Shown here: one piece after another, positions 1 through 11,313 of the stretch | Layout: every line of letters starts with the position of its first letter | Numbering within the stretch: position 1 is the stretch's first letter | Source of the DNA: Euonymus europaeus | Lineage: Eukaryota; Streptophyta; Magnoliopsida; Celastrales; Celastraceae | Direction: 5' to 3' | Length of the DNA: 64,000 bases | Assembly (NCBI GenBank): GCA_963580455.1 | Contig: OY756961.1 | Coordinates: 12,753,001 to 12,817,000 of the forward strand | Notes under the pieces: generated by a model | What the model saw: the letters and a program-made list of their open reading frames with translations, nothing else | Database searches by the model: none | What the model was told of the DNA's origin: nothing | Position numbers and translations under genes: made by a program

Positions 1-2702
1 TCATAGAAAGTTGGTGTTTTGGCATCGAAATAATCTTGGAAGCTTATTCTCGTAAATTTCACTTAGAAGAACAATAAAAAGTGTACAGAGAGCAATTTTG
101 ATGGTCCGAAGTGGCTCAACTCTCTCTATGGAGGAGCTTTTAACTGTTTTGTCTATTTATCATAGAAAGTTAGTGTTTTGTCATCGAAATAATCTCTGAA
201 GCTTATACTCGTAAAATTTAACATATAAGAACAATAAAAATTGTACACCGAGCAATTTTGATGGTCCGAAGTCGCTCAACTCTCTCTATGGAGGAGCTCT
301 TAACGGGTTTGTCCATTTGTCAAAGAAAGTTGGTGTTTTGGCATTGAAATAATCTAGGAAGCTTATACTCATAAAATTTGACATATAAGAACAATAAAAA
401 TTGTACACCGAGCAACTTCGATGGTCCGAAGTTGCTCAACACTCTTTATTGAAGAGCTTTTATCTATTTTGTCCATTTGTCATAGAAAGTTGGTGTTTTG
501 GCATCGAAATAATCTAGGAAGCTTATACACATAAAATTTGACATAGAAGAGCAATAAAAATTGTACATCGAGCAACTTTAATGGTCCGAAGTGGCTTAAC
601 TCTCTCTATGGAGGAGCTTTTATCGATTTTTCTATTTGTCATAGAAAGTTGGTATTTTGGCATCGAAATAATCAAGGAAGCTTATACTCATAAAATTTGA
701 CATATAAGAGCAATAAAAATTGTACATCGAGTAACTTAGATGGTCCGAAGTTGCTCAACTCTCTTTATGGAGGAGCTTTTAACGGTTTTGTCTATTTGTC
801 ATAGAAAGTTGGTGTTTTGGCATCGAAATAATCTAGGAAGCTTAAACTCGTAAAATTTCACATAGAAGAATAATAAAAAGTGTACATAGAGCAATTTTGA
901 TGGTCCGATGTTGTTCAACTCTCTCTATGGAGGAGCTTTGAACGGTTTTTTCCATTTGTCATAGATAGTTGGTGTTTTGGCATCGAAATAATCTAGGAAG
1001 CTTATACTCGTAAAATTTCACATAGAAGAACAATAAAAAGTCTATCCCGAACAACTTTGATAGTTCGGAGTTGCTCAACAATCTCTATGGAGGAGTTTTT
1101 AACGGTTTTGTCTATTTGTCATAGAAAGTTGGTGTTTTGGCATCGAAATAATGTAGGAAGCTTATACGCGTAAAATTTGACATAGAAGAACAATAAAAAT
1201 TGTACACCGACCAACTTTGATGGTCCGAAGTCGCCTAACACTCTCTATTGAAGAGCTTTGAATGGTTTTTTCCATTTGTCATACATAGTTGGTGTTTTGG
1301 CATCGAAATAATCTAGGAAGCTTATACTCGTAAAATTTCACATAGAAGAACAATAAAAAGTGTACATAGAGCAATTTTGATGGTCCGAAGTTGTTCAACT
1401 CTCTCTATGGAGGAGCTTTGAACGGTTTTTTCCATTTGTCATAGATAGTGGGTGTTTTGGCATCGAAAAAATCTAGGAAGCTTATACTCGTAAAATTTCA
1501 CATAGAAGAACAATAAAAAGTCCATCCCGAACAACTTTGATAGTTCGGAGTTGCTCAACAATCTCTATGGAGGAGCTTTTTACGGTTTTGTGTATTTGTC
1601 ATTGAAAGTTGGTGTTTTGGCATCGAAATAATGTAGGAAGCTTATACTCGTAAAATTTGACATAGAAAAACAATAAAAATTGTACACCGAGCAACTTTGA
1701 TGGTCCGAAGTCGCTCAACACTCTCTATTGAAGAGCTTTTAACGGTTTTGTCCATTTGTCATAGAAAGTTGGTGTTTTGGCATCGAAATGATCTAGGAAG
1801 CTTATACTCATAAAATTTGACATAGAAGAACAGTAAAAAGTGTACATAGTGCAATTTTAATGGTTCGAAGTTGCTCAACTCTCTCTATGGAGGAGCTCTT
1901 ATCGATTTTTTCTATTTGTCATAGAAAGTTGGTGTTTTGGCATCGAAATAATCAAGGAAGCTTATACTCGTAAAATTTGACATATAAGAGCAATAAAAAT
2001 TGTACACTGAGCAACTTTGATGGTTCGAAGTGGCTTAACTCTCTCTATGGAGGAGCTTTTAACGGTTTTGTCAATTTATCATAGAAAGTTGGTGTTTTGG
2101 CATCGAAATAATCTATGAACCTTATACTCGTAAAATTTAACATATAAGAACAATAAAAATTGTACACAGAGCAATTTTGATGGTCCGAAGTTGCTCAACT
2201 CTCTCTATGGAGGAGCTTTTAATGGTTTTGTCCGTTTGTCATAACAAGTTGGTGTTTTGGCATCGAAATAATCTAGGAAGCTTATACTCGTAAAATTTCA
2301 CATAGAAGAACAATAAAAAGTGTACATAGAGCAATTTTGATGGTCCGAAGTTGGTCAACTCTCTCTATGGAGGAGCTTTTAATGGTTTTGTCCGTTTGTC
2401 ATAGAAAGTTGGTGTTTTGGCATCGAAATAATCTAGGAAGCTTATACTCGTAAAATTTCACATAGAAGAACAATAAAAAGTGTACATAGAGCAATTTTGA
2501 TGGTCCGAAGTTGGTCAACTCTCTCTATGGAGGAGCTTTTAACGGTTTTGTCCATTTCTCATAGAAAGTTGGTGTTTTGGCATCGAAATAATCTAGGAAG
2601 CTTATTCTCGTAAATTTCACTTAGAAGAACAATAAAAAGTGTACAGAGAGCAATTTTGATGGTCCGAAGTGGCTCAACTCTCTCTATGGAGGAGCTTTTA
2701 AC
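1..2702 (+). repeat. Heterogeneous satellite block, no long HOR
   Basis: About 17 monomers of mixed classes. Neighbouring monomers differ more from each other than in the blocks to the right, and many private substitutions are seen (for example GTGGCTTAAC and TTATCATAG forms). Some variants found here recur in the later HORs: the one-base-shorter GTAAATTTCAC monomer at about 50-60 and 2610-2620, and adjacent near-identical monomers at 2221-2380 and 2381-2540. No gene is seen. Confidence 0.8.
861..1820 (+). repeat. 480-bp (3-monomer) local tandem duplication
   Basis: Positions 861-1340 and 1341-1820 carry the same order of three monomer classes, offset by 480 bp: a TTGAACGGTTTTTTCC monomer, a monomer with CTATCCCGAACAAC (CCATCCCGAACAAC in the second copy), and an AATGTAGG monomer. 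The two copies differ at scattered bases, so this is older than the duplications further right. Confidence 0.65.
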
Positions 2703-3606
2703 GGTTTTGTCCATTTGTCAAAGAAAGTTGGTGTTTTGCCATCGAAATAATCTAGGAAGCTTATACTCATAAAATTTGACATATAAGAACAATAAAAATT
2801 GTACACCGAGCAACTTTGATGGTCCAAAGTCGCTCAACTCTCTCTATGGAGGAGCTTTTAACGGTTTTGTCCGTTCGTCATAGAAAGTTGGTGTTTTGGC
2901 ATCGAAATAATCTAGGAAGCTTATTCTCGTAAAATTTCACTTAGAAGAACAATAAAAAGTGTACATAGAGCAATTTTGATGGTCCGAAGTTGGTCAACTC
3001 TCTCTATGGAGGAGCTTTTAATGGTTTTGTCTGTTTGTCATAGAAAGTTGGTGTTTTGGCATCGAAATAATCTAGGAAGCTTATACTCGTAAAATTTCAC
3101 ATAGAAGAACAATAAAAAGTGTACATAGAGCAATTTTGATGGTCCGAAGTTGGTCAACTCTCTCTATGGAGGAGCTTTTAACGGTTTTGTCCATTTCTCA
3201 TAGAAAGTTGGTGTTTTGGCATCGAAATAATCTAGGAAGCTTATTCTCGTAAATTTCACTTAGAAGAACAATAAAAAGTGTACAGAGAGCAATTTTGATG
3301 GTCCGAAGCGGCTCAACTCTCTCTATGGAGCAGCTTTTAACGGTTTTGTCTATTTGTCATAGAAAGTTAGTGTTTTGTCATCGAAATAATCTCTAAAGCT
3401 TATACTCGTAAAATTTAACATATAAGAACAATAAAAATTGTACATCGAGCAATTTTGATGGTCCGAAGTCGCTCAACTCTCTCTATGGAGGAGCTCTTAA
3501 CGGTTTTGTTCATTTATCAAAGAAAGTTGGTGTTTTGCCATCGAAATAATCTAGGAAGCTTATACTCATAAAATTTGACATATAAGAACAATAAAAATTG
3601 TACACC

Positions 3607-3634
3607 GAGCAACTTTGATGGTCCGAAGTTGCTC
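3607..3634. other. Satellite dyad, 9-bp stem (representative)
   Basis: GAGCAACTT (3607-3615) and AAGTTGCTC (3626-3634) are perfect reverse complements around a 10-base loop. The same 28 bases recur in many monomers of the CACCGAGCAAC class, always at the same monomer position (about 52-79). Other monomer classes (GAGCAATTTT with GTTGGTC, GTTGTTC or GTGGCTC) have imperfect forms. Confidence 0.85.
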
Positions 3635-3924
3635 AACTCTCTCTATGGAGGAGCTTCTAACGGTTTTGTCCGTTTGTCATAGAAAGTTGGTGTTTTGGCA
3701 TCGAAATAATCTAGGAAGCTTATTCTCGTAAAATTTCACTTAGAAGAACAATAAAAAGTGTACATAGAGCAATTTTGATGGTCCGAAGTTGTTCAACTCT
3801 CTCTATGGAGGAGCTTTTAACGGTTTTGTCCATTTGTCATAGATAGTTGGTATTTTGGCATCGAAATAATCTAGGAAGCTTATACTCGTAAAATTTCACA
3901 TAGAAAAACAATAAAAAGTCTATC

Positions 3925-3946
3925 CCGAACAACTTTGATAGTTCGG
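3925..3946. other. Alternative satellite dyad in CTATCCCGAAC monomers (representative)
   Basis: CCGAAC (3925-3930) and GTTCGG (3941-3946) pair perfectly around AACTTTGATA. This monomer class, about one in ten, has several clustered changes relative to the others at just this site, and they remove one stem and create another. It recurs roughly 38 times. In three copies (near 47,410, 50,957, 53,768) GTTCGG has become GTTCCG and the stem is lost. Confidence 0.8.
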
Positions 3947-4460
3947 AGTTGCTCAACTCTCTCTATGGAGGAGCTTTTAACGGTTTTGTCTATTTGTCAT
4001 AGAAAGTTGGTGTTTTGGCATCGAAATAATGTAGGAAGCTTATACTCGTAAAATTTGACATAGAAGAATAATAAAAATTGTACACCGAGCAAATTTGATG
4101 GTCCGAAGTCGCTCAACACTCTCTATTGAAGAGCTTTTAACGGTTTTGTCCATTTGTCATAGAAAGTCGGTGTTTTGGCATCGAAATAATCTAGGAAGCT
4201 TATACTCATAAAATTTGACATAGAAGAGAAATAAAAATTATACACCGAGAAACTTTGATGGTCCGAAGTGGCTCAACTCTCTCTATGGAGGAGCTTTTAA
4301 CGGTTTTGTCTATTTGTCATAGAAAGTTAGTGTTTTGGCATCGAAATAATCTCTGAAGCTTATACTCGTAAAATATAACATATAAGAACAATAAAAATTG
4401 TACACCGAGCAATTTCGATGGCCGAAGTCGCTCAACTCTCTCTATGGAAGAGCTCTTAAC

Positions 4461-6218
4461 GGTTTTGTCCATTTGTCAAAGAAAGTTGTTGTTTTGGCAT
4501 CGAAATAATCTAGGAAGCTTATACTCATAAAATTTGACATATAAGAACAATAAAAATTGTACACCGAGCAACTTTGATGGTCCAAGGTCGCTCAACTCTC
4601 TCTATGGAGGAGCTTTTAACGGTTTTGTCCGTTTGTCATAGAAAGTTGGTGTTTTGGCATCGAAATAATCTAGGAAGCTTATTCTCGTAAAATTTCACTT
4701 AGAAGAACAATAAAAAGTGTACATAGAGCAATTTTGATGGTCCGAAGTTGGTCAACTCTCTCTATGGAGGAGCTTTTAATGGTTTTGTCTGTTTGTCATA
4801 GAAAGTTGGTGTTTTGGCATCGAAATAATCTAGGAAGCTTATACTCGTAAAATTTCACATAGAAGAACAATAAAAAGTGTACATAGAGCAATTTTGATGG
4901 TCCGAAGTTGGTCAACTCTCTCTATGGAGGAGCTTTTAACGGTTTTGTCCATTTCTCATAGAAAGTTGGTGTTTTGGCATCGAAATAATCTAGGAAGCTT
5001 ATTCTCGTAAATTTCACTTAGAAGAACAATAAAAAGTGTACAGAGAGCAATTTTGATGGTCCGAAGCGGCTCAACTCTCTCTATGGAGGAGCTTTTAACG
5101 GTTTTGTCTATTTGTCATAGAAAGTTAGTGTTTTGTCATCGAAATAATCTCTAAAGCTTATACTCGTAAAATTTAACATATAAGAACAATAAAAATTGTA
5201 CATCGAGCAATTTTGATGGTCCGAAGTCGCTCAACTCTCTCTATGGAGGAGCTCTTAACGGTTTTGTTCATTTATCAAAGAAAGTTGGTGTTTTGCCATC
5301 GAAATAATCTAGGAAGCTTATACTCATAAAATTTGACATATAAGAACAATAAAAATTGTACACCGAGCAACTTTGATGGTCCGAAGTTGCTCAACTCTCT
5401 CTATGGTGGAGCTTCTAACGGTTTTGTCCGTTTGTCATAGAAAGTTAATGTTTTGGCATCGAAATAATCTAGGAAGCTTATTCTCGTAAAATTTCACTTA
5501 GAAGAACAATAAAAAGTGTACATAGAGCAATTTTGATGGTCCGAAGTTGTTCAACTCTCTCTATGGAGGAGCTTTTAACGGTTTTGTCCATTTGTCATAG
5601 ATAGTTGGTATTTTGGCATCGAAATAATCTAGGAAGCTTATACTCGTAAAATTTCACATAGAAAAACAATAAAAAGTCTATCCCGAACAACTTTGATAGT
5701 TCGGAGTTGCTCAACTCTCTCTATGGAGGAGCTTTTAACGGTTTTGTCTATTTGTCATAGAAAGTTGGTGTTTTGGCATCGAAATAATGTAGGAAGCTTA
5801 TACTCGTAAAATTTGACATAGAAGAATAATAAAAATTGTACACCGAGCAAATTTGATGGTCCGAAGTCGCTCAACACTCTCTATTGAAGAGCTTTTAACG
5901 GTTTTGTCCATTTGTCATAGAAAGTCGGTGTTTTGGCATCGAAATAATCTAGGAAGCTTATACTCATAAAATTTGACATAGAAGAGAAATAAAAATTATA
6001 CACCGAGAAACTTTGATGGTCCGAAGTGGCTCAACTCTCTCTATGGAGGAGCTTTTAACGGTTTTGTCTATTTGTCATAGAAAGTTAGTGTTTTGGCATC
6101 GAAATAATCTCTGAAGCTTATACTCGTAAAATATAACATATAAGAACAATAAAAATTGTACACCGAGCAATTTCGATGGCCGTAGTCGCTCAACTCTCTC
6201 TATGGAAGAGCTCTTAAC
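4461..6218 (+). repeat. 11-monomer HOR (1,758 bp), copy 2
   Basis: Near-identical to copies 1 and 3, with the same monomer order and anchor at 5059. Private changes include TGGTGGAGC near 5404 and CCGTAGTCG near 6180. Copies 2 and 3 share AGTTAATG (near 5445 and 7201), where copies 1 and 4 have AGTTGGTG, so 2 and 3 are the closest pair there. It carries the AGTCGGTG monomer at about 5924 that marks this family. Confidence 0.87.
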
Positions 6219-7976
6219 GGTTTTGTCCATTTGTCAAAGAAAGTTGTTGTTTTGGCATCGAAATAATCTAGGAAGCTTATACTCATAAAATTTGACATAT
6301 AAGAACAATAAAAATTGTACACCGAGCAACTTTGATGGTCCAAAGTCGCTCAACTCTCTCTATGGAGGAGCTTTTAACGGTTTTGTCCGTTTGTCATAGA
6401 AAGTTGGTGTTTTGGTATCGAAATAATCTAGGAAGCTTATTCTCGTAAAATTTCACTTAGAAGAACAATAAAAAGTGTACATAGAGCAATTTTGATGGTC
6501 CGAAGTTGGTCAACTCTCTCTATGGAGGAGCTTTTAATGGTTTTGTCTGTTTGTCATAGAAAGTTGGTGTTTTGGCATCGAAATAATCTAGGAAGCTTAT
6601 ACTCGTAAAATTTCACATAGGAGAACAATAAAAAGTGTACATAGAGCAATTTTGATGGTCCGAAGTTGGTCAACTCTCTCTATGGAGGAGCTTTTAACGG
6701 TTTTGTCCATTTCTCATAGAAAGTTGGTGTTTTGGCATCGAAATAATCTAGGAAGCTTATTCTCGTAAATTTCACTTAGAAGAACAATAAAAAGTGTACA
6801 GAGAGCAATTTTGATGGTCCGAAGCGGCTCAACTCTCTCTATGGAGGAGCTTTTAACGGTTTTGTCTATTTGTCATAGAAAGTTAGTGTTTTGTCATCGA
6901 AATAATCTCTAAAGCTTATACTCGTAAAATTTAACATATAAGAACAATAAAAATTGTACATCGAGCAATTTTGATGGTCCGAAGTCGCTCAACTCTCTCT
7001 ATGGAGGAGCTCTTAACGGTTTTGTTCATTTATCAAAGAAAGTTGGTGTTTTGCCATCGAAATAATCTAGGAAGCTTATACTCATAAAATTTGACATATA
7101 AGAACAATAAAAATTGTACACCGAGCAACTTTGATGGTCCGAAGTTGCTCAACTCTCTCTATGGAGGAGCTTCTAACGGTTTTGTCCGTTTGTCATAGAA
7201 AGTTAATGTTTTGGCATCGAAATAATCTAGGAAGCTTATTCTCGTAAAATTTCACTTAGAAGAACAATAAAAAGTGTACATAGAGCAATTTTGATGGTCC
7301 GAAGTTGTTCAACTCTCTCTATGGAGGAGCTTTTAACGGTTTTGTCCATTTGTCATAGATAGTTGGTATTTTGGCATCGAAATAATCTAGGAAGCTTATA
7401 CTCGTAAAATTTCACATAGAAAAACAATAAAAAGTCTATCCCGAACAACTTTGATAGTTCGGAGTTGCTCAACTCTCTCTATGGAGGAGCTTTTAACGGT
7501 TTTGTCTATTTGTCATAGAAAGTTGGTGTTTTGGCATCGAAATAATGTAGGAAGCTTATACTCGTAAAATTTGACATAGAAGAATAATAAAAATTGTACA
7601 CCGAGCAAATTTGATGGTCCGAAGTCGCTCAACACTCTCTATTGAAGAGCTTTTAACGGTTTTGTCCATTTGTCATAGAAAGTCGGTGTTTTGGCATCGA
7701 AATAATCTAGGAAGCTTATACTCATAAAATTTGACATAGAAGAGAAATAAAAATTATACACCGAGAAACTTTGATGGTCCGAAGTGGCTCAACTCTCTCT
7801 ATGGAGGAGCTTTTAACGGTTTTGTCTATTTGTCATAGAAAGTTAGTGTTTTGGCATCGAAATAATCTCTGAAGCTTATACTCGTAAAATATAACATATA
7901 AGAACAATAAAAATTGTACACCGAGCAATTTCGATGGCCGAAGTTGCTCAACTCTCTCTATGGAAGAGCTCTTAAC
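6219..7976 (+). repeat. 11-monomer HOR (1,758 bp), copy 3
   Basis: Third copy, anchor at 6817. It follows copy 2 almost base for base. Private changes include GGTATCG near 6415 and CATAGGAGAAC near 6616. The GATGGCCGAAG monomer at about 7933 reads GTTGCTC where the other copies read GTCGCTC or GTCACTC. Confidence 0.87.
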
Positions 7977-9734
7977 GGTTTTGTCCATTTGTCAAAGAAA
8001 GTTGTTGTTTTGGCATCGAAATAATCTAGGAAGCTTATACTCATAAAATTTGACATATAAGAACAATAAAAATTGTACACCGAGCAACTTTGATGGTCCA
8101 AAGTTGCTCAACTCTCTCTATGGAGGAGCTTTTAACGGTTTTGTCCATTTGTCATAGAAAGTTGGTGTTTTGGCATCGAAATAATCTAGGAATCTTATAC
8201 TCGTAAAATTTCACATAGAAGAAAAATAAAAAGTGTACATAGAGCAATTTTGATGGTCCGAAGTTGTTCAACTCTCTCTATGGAGGAGCTTTGAATGGTT
8301 TTTTCCATTTGTCATACATAGTTGGTGTTTTGGCATCGAAATAATCTAGGAAGCCTATACTCGTAAAATTTCACATAGAAGAACAATAAAAAGTGTACAT
8401 AGAGCAATTTTGATGGTCCGAAGTTGGTCAACTCTCTCTATGGAGGAGCTTTTAACGGTTTTGTCCATTTCTCATAGAAAGTTGGTGTTTTGGCATCGAA
8501 ATAATCTAGGAAGCTTATTCTCGTAAATTTCACTTAGAAGAACAATAAAAAGTGTACAGAGAGCAATTTTGATGGTCCGAAGCGGCTCAACTCTCTCTAT
8601 GGAGGAGCTTTTAACAGTTTTGTCTATTTGTCATAGAAAGTTAGTGTTTTGTCATCGAAATAATCTCTAAAGCTTATACTCGTAAAATTTAACATATAAG
8701 AATAATAAAAATTGTACATCGAGCAATTTTGATGGTCCGAAGTCGCTCAACTCTCTCTGTGGAGGAGCTCTTAACGGTTTTGTTCATTTATCAAAGAAAG
8801 TTGGTGTTTTGCCATCGAAATAATCTAGGAAGCTTATACTCATAAAATTTGGCATATAAGAACAATAAAAATTGTACACCGAGCAACTTTGATGGTCCGA
8901 AGTTGCCCAACTCTCTCTATGGAGGAGCTTCTAACGGTTTTGTCCGTTTGTCATAGAAAGTTGGTGTTTTGGCATCGAAATAATCTAGGAAGCTTATTCT
9001 CGTAAAATTTCACTTAGAAGAACAATAAAAAGTGTACATAGAGCAATTTTGATGGTCCGAAGTTGTTCAACTCTCTCTTTGGAGGAGCTTTTAACGGTTT
9101 TGTCCATTTGTCATAGATAGTTGGTCTTTTGGCATCGAAATAATCTAGGAAGCTTATACTCGTAAAATTTCACATAGAAAAACAATAAAAAGTCTATCCC
9201 GAACAACTTTGATAGTTCGGAGTTGTTCAACTCTCTCTATGGAGGAGCTTTTAACGGTTTTGTCTATTTGTCATAGAAAGTTGGTGTTTTGGCATCGAAA
9301 TAATGTAGGAAGCTTATACTCGTAAAATTTGACATAGAAGAATAATAAAAATTGTACACCGAGCAAATTTGATGGTCCGAAGTCGCTCAACACTCTCTAT
9401 TGAAGAGCTTTTAACGGTTTTGTCCATTTGTCATAGAAAGTCGGTGTTTTGGCATCGAAATAATCTAGGAAGCTTATACTCATAAAATTTGACAAAGAAG
9501 AGCAATAAAAATTATACACCGAGAAACTTTGATGGTCCGAAGTGGCTCAACTCTCTCTATGGAGGAGCTTTTAACGGTTTTGTCTATTTGTCATAGAAAG
9601 TTAGTGTTTTGGCATCGAAATAATCTCTGAAGCTTATACTCGTAAAATGTAACATATAAGAACAATAAAAATTGTACACCGAGCAATTTCGATGGCCGAA
9701 GTCACTCAACTCTCTCTATGGAAGAGCTCTTAAC
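7977..9734 (+). repeat. 11-monomer HOR (1,758 bp), copy 4, chimeric
   Basis: The anchor at 8575 keeps the 1,758-bp phase, but about 8100-8400 is not the sequence seen in copies 1-3. In place of two monomers with GTTGGTCAAC and TTTAATGG it carries one with GAAAAATAAAAAG, GTTGTTC and TTTGAATGGTTTTTT followed by CATACATAG, a pair otherwise found upstream of the 267-bp inserts. From about 8400 it returns to the HOR. It shows a dozen or more single-base differences from copy 3 over 8575-9700. This is best explained by exchange or conversion with the neighbouring family. Confidence 0.8.
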
Positions 9735-11091
9735 GGTTTTGTCCATTTGTCAAAGAAAGTTGTTGTTTTGGCATCAAAATAATCTAGGAAGCTTATACTC
9801 ATAAAATTTGACATATAAGAACAATAAAAATTGTACATCGAGCAACTTTGATGGTCCAAAGTTGGTCAACTCTCTCTATGGAGGAGCTTTTAACGGTTTT
9901 GTCCATTTGTCATAGAAAGTTGGTGTTTTGGCATCGAAATAATCTAGGAAGCTTATAGTCGTAAAATTTCACATAGAAGAAAAATAAAAAGTGTACATAG
10001 AGCAATTTTGATTGTCCGAAGTTGTTCAACTCTCTCTATGGAGGAGCTTTGAATGGTTTTTTCCATTTGTCATACATAGTTGGTGTTTTGGCATCGAAAT
10101 AATCTAGGAAGCTTATACTCGTAAAATTTCACATAGAAGAACAATAAAAAGTCTATCCCGAACAACTTTGATAGTTCGGAGTTGCTCAACAATCTATATG
10201 GAGGAGCTTTTAACGGTTTTGTCTATTTGTCATAGAAAGTTGGTGTTTTGGCATCGAAATAATGTAGGAAGCTTATACTCGTAAAAATTGACATAGAAGA
10301 ACAATAAAAATTGTACACCGAGCAACTTTGATGGTCCAAATTCGCTCAACTCTCTCTATGGAGGAGCTCTTAACGGTTTTGTCCATTTGTCAAAGAAAGT
10401 TGGTGTTTTGGCATTGAAATAATCTAGGAAGCTTATACTCATAAAATTTGACATATAAGAGCAATAAAAATTGTACACCGAGCAACTTTGATGGTCCGAA
10501 GTGGCTCAACTCTCTCTATGGAGGAGCTCTTATCGATTTTTTCTATTTTTCATAGAAAGTTGGTGTTTTGGCATCGAAATAATCAAAGAAGCTTACAATC
10601 GTAAAATTTGACATATAAGAGCAATAAAAATTGTACACCGAGCAACTTTGATGGTCCGAAGTTGGTCAACTCTCTCTATGGAGGAGCTCTTAACGGTTTT
10701 GTCCATTTGTCAAAGAAAGTTGGTGTTTTGTCATCGAAATAATCTAGGAAGCTTATACTCGTAAAATTTCACATAGAAGAACAATAAAAAGTGTACATAG
10801 AGCAATTTTGATGGTCCGAAGTTTGTCAACTCTCTCTATGGAGGAGCTTTTAATGGTTTTGTTCGTTTGTCATAGAAAGTTGGTGTTTTGGCATCGAAAT
10901 AATCTAGGAAGCTTATACTCGTAAATTTTCACATAGAAGAACAATAAAAAGTGTACATAGAGCAATTTTGATGGTCCGAAGTTTGTCAACTCTCTCTATG
11001 GAGGAGCTTTTAACGGTTTTGTCCATTTCTCATAGAAAGTTGGTGTTTTGGCATCAAAATAATCTAGGAAGCTTATTCTCGTAAAATTTCA
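9735..11091 (+). repeat. Partial HOR copy grading into the pre-insert cassette
   Basis: It starts in register with the 1,758-bp HOR, then follows the monomer order that precedes many of the 267-bp inserts: TTTGAATGGTTTTTT, CATACATAG with CTATCCCGAAC, CAACAATCTATATGG, AATGTAGG, a TTCGCTC monomer, CTTATCGATTTTTTC near 10511, an AATCAAAGAAGC monomer, then GTTGGTC and GTTTGTC monomers. It ends in the monomer with ATCAAAATAAT that carries insert 1. No gene is seen. Confidence 0.75.
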
Positions 11092-11109
11092 GCATCTGTG
11101 ACAAATATG

Positions 11110-11133
11110 GCAGCCCAATTTCAGATGGGCTGC
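11110..11133. other. 8-bp-stem inverted repeat in insert
   Basis: GCAGCCCA and TGGGCTGC are perfect reverse complements separated by an 8-base loop. The same structure occurs in most insert copies; loop bases vary (TTCAGA, TTCTGA or, in copy 13, TTCTTA) while the stem stays intact. In copy 16 (near 62090-62115) the right arm is broken to TGGGCAAC. Confidence 0.8.
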
Positions 11134-11155
11134 ATGTGGTTATGGGCTGGACTAG

Positions 11156-11168
11156 TTGGGTTACCCAA
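11156..11168. other. TTGGGTTACCCAA palindrome in insert
   Basis: A 6-bp perfect stem around one central base. Copy 2 (near 14130) reads TTGGCTTACCCAA, which breaks one pair. Copies 11 and 14 have CTATTTGGG instead of CTAGTTGGG just upstream, leaving the palindrome intact. Confidence 0.75.
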
Positions 11169-11297
11169 TTCTTTGTACACGGTAGTCATATGGTGGATTA
11201 AATAGGGGTTCTAAATTCTGGTTTTATTATGTAAGCCCATGACTTGAAAGGGTAAAAACTTGGAACTTATGGGGGCCTGTCCCCGTGAGTTGGAATT

Positions 11298-11313
11298 ACT
11301 GAGCTTGCTCAGT
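11298..11313. other. ACTGAGCTTGCTCAGT near-palindrome in insert
   Basis: Seven perfect base pairs (ACTGAGC and GCTCAGT) around TT. Copies 2 and 3 read ACTGAGTTTGCTCAGT, which changes one G-C pair to a G-T mismatch. In the other copies it is unchanged. Confidence 0.75.

Larger units (their letters stand above)
2703..4460 (+). repeat. 11-monomer HOR (1,758 bp), copy 1
   Basis: First copy of a 1,758-bp unit. It equals 11 x 160 minus 2, the two lost bases being in a GTAAATTTCAC monomer and in a GATGGCCGAAG monomer. The anchor GTCCGAAGCGGCTC lies at 3301 and recurs at 5059, 6817 and 8575, exactly 1,758 bp apart each time. Between about 3301 and 4300 I counted only about four differences from copy 2. 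The left edge was placed where matching to copy 2 begins, and the first few hundred bases are the most different. Confidence 0.85.

Noticed and set aside
2703..9734. Identical HOR copies as assembly artefacts
   Set aside because: Copies carry private bases and the fourth is chimeric, as in real arrays. Read data would be needed to exclude miscounted copies, so this is only provisionally rejected.
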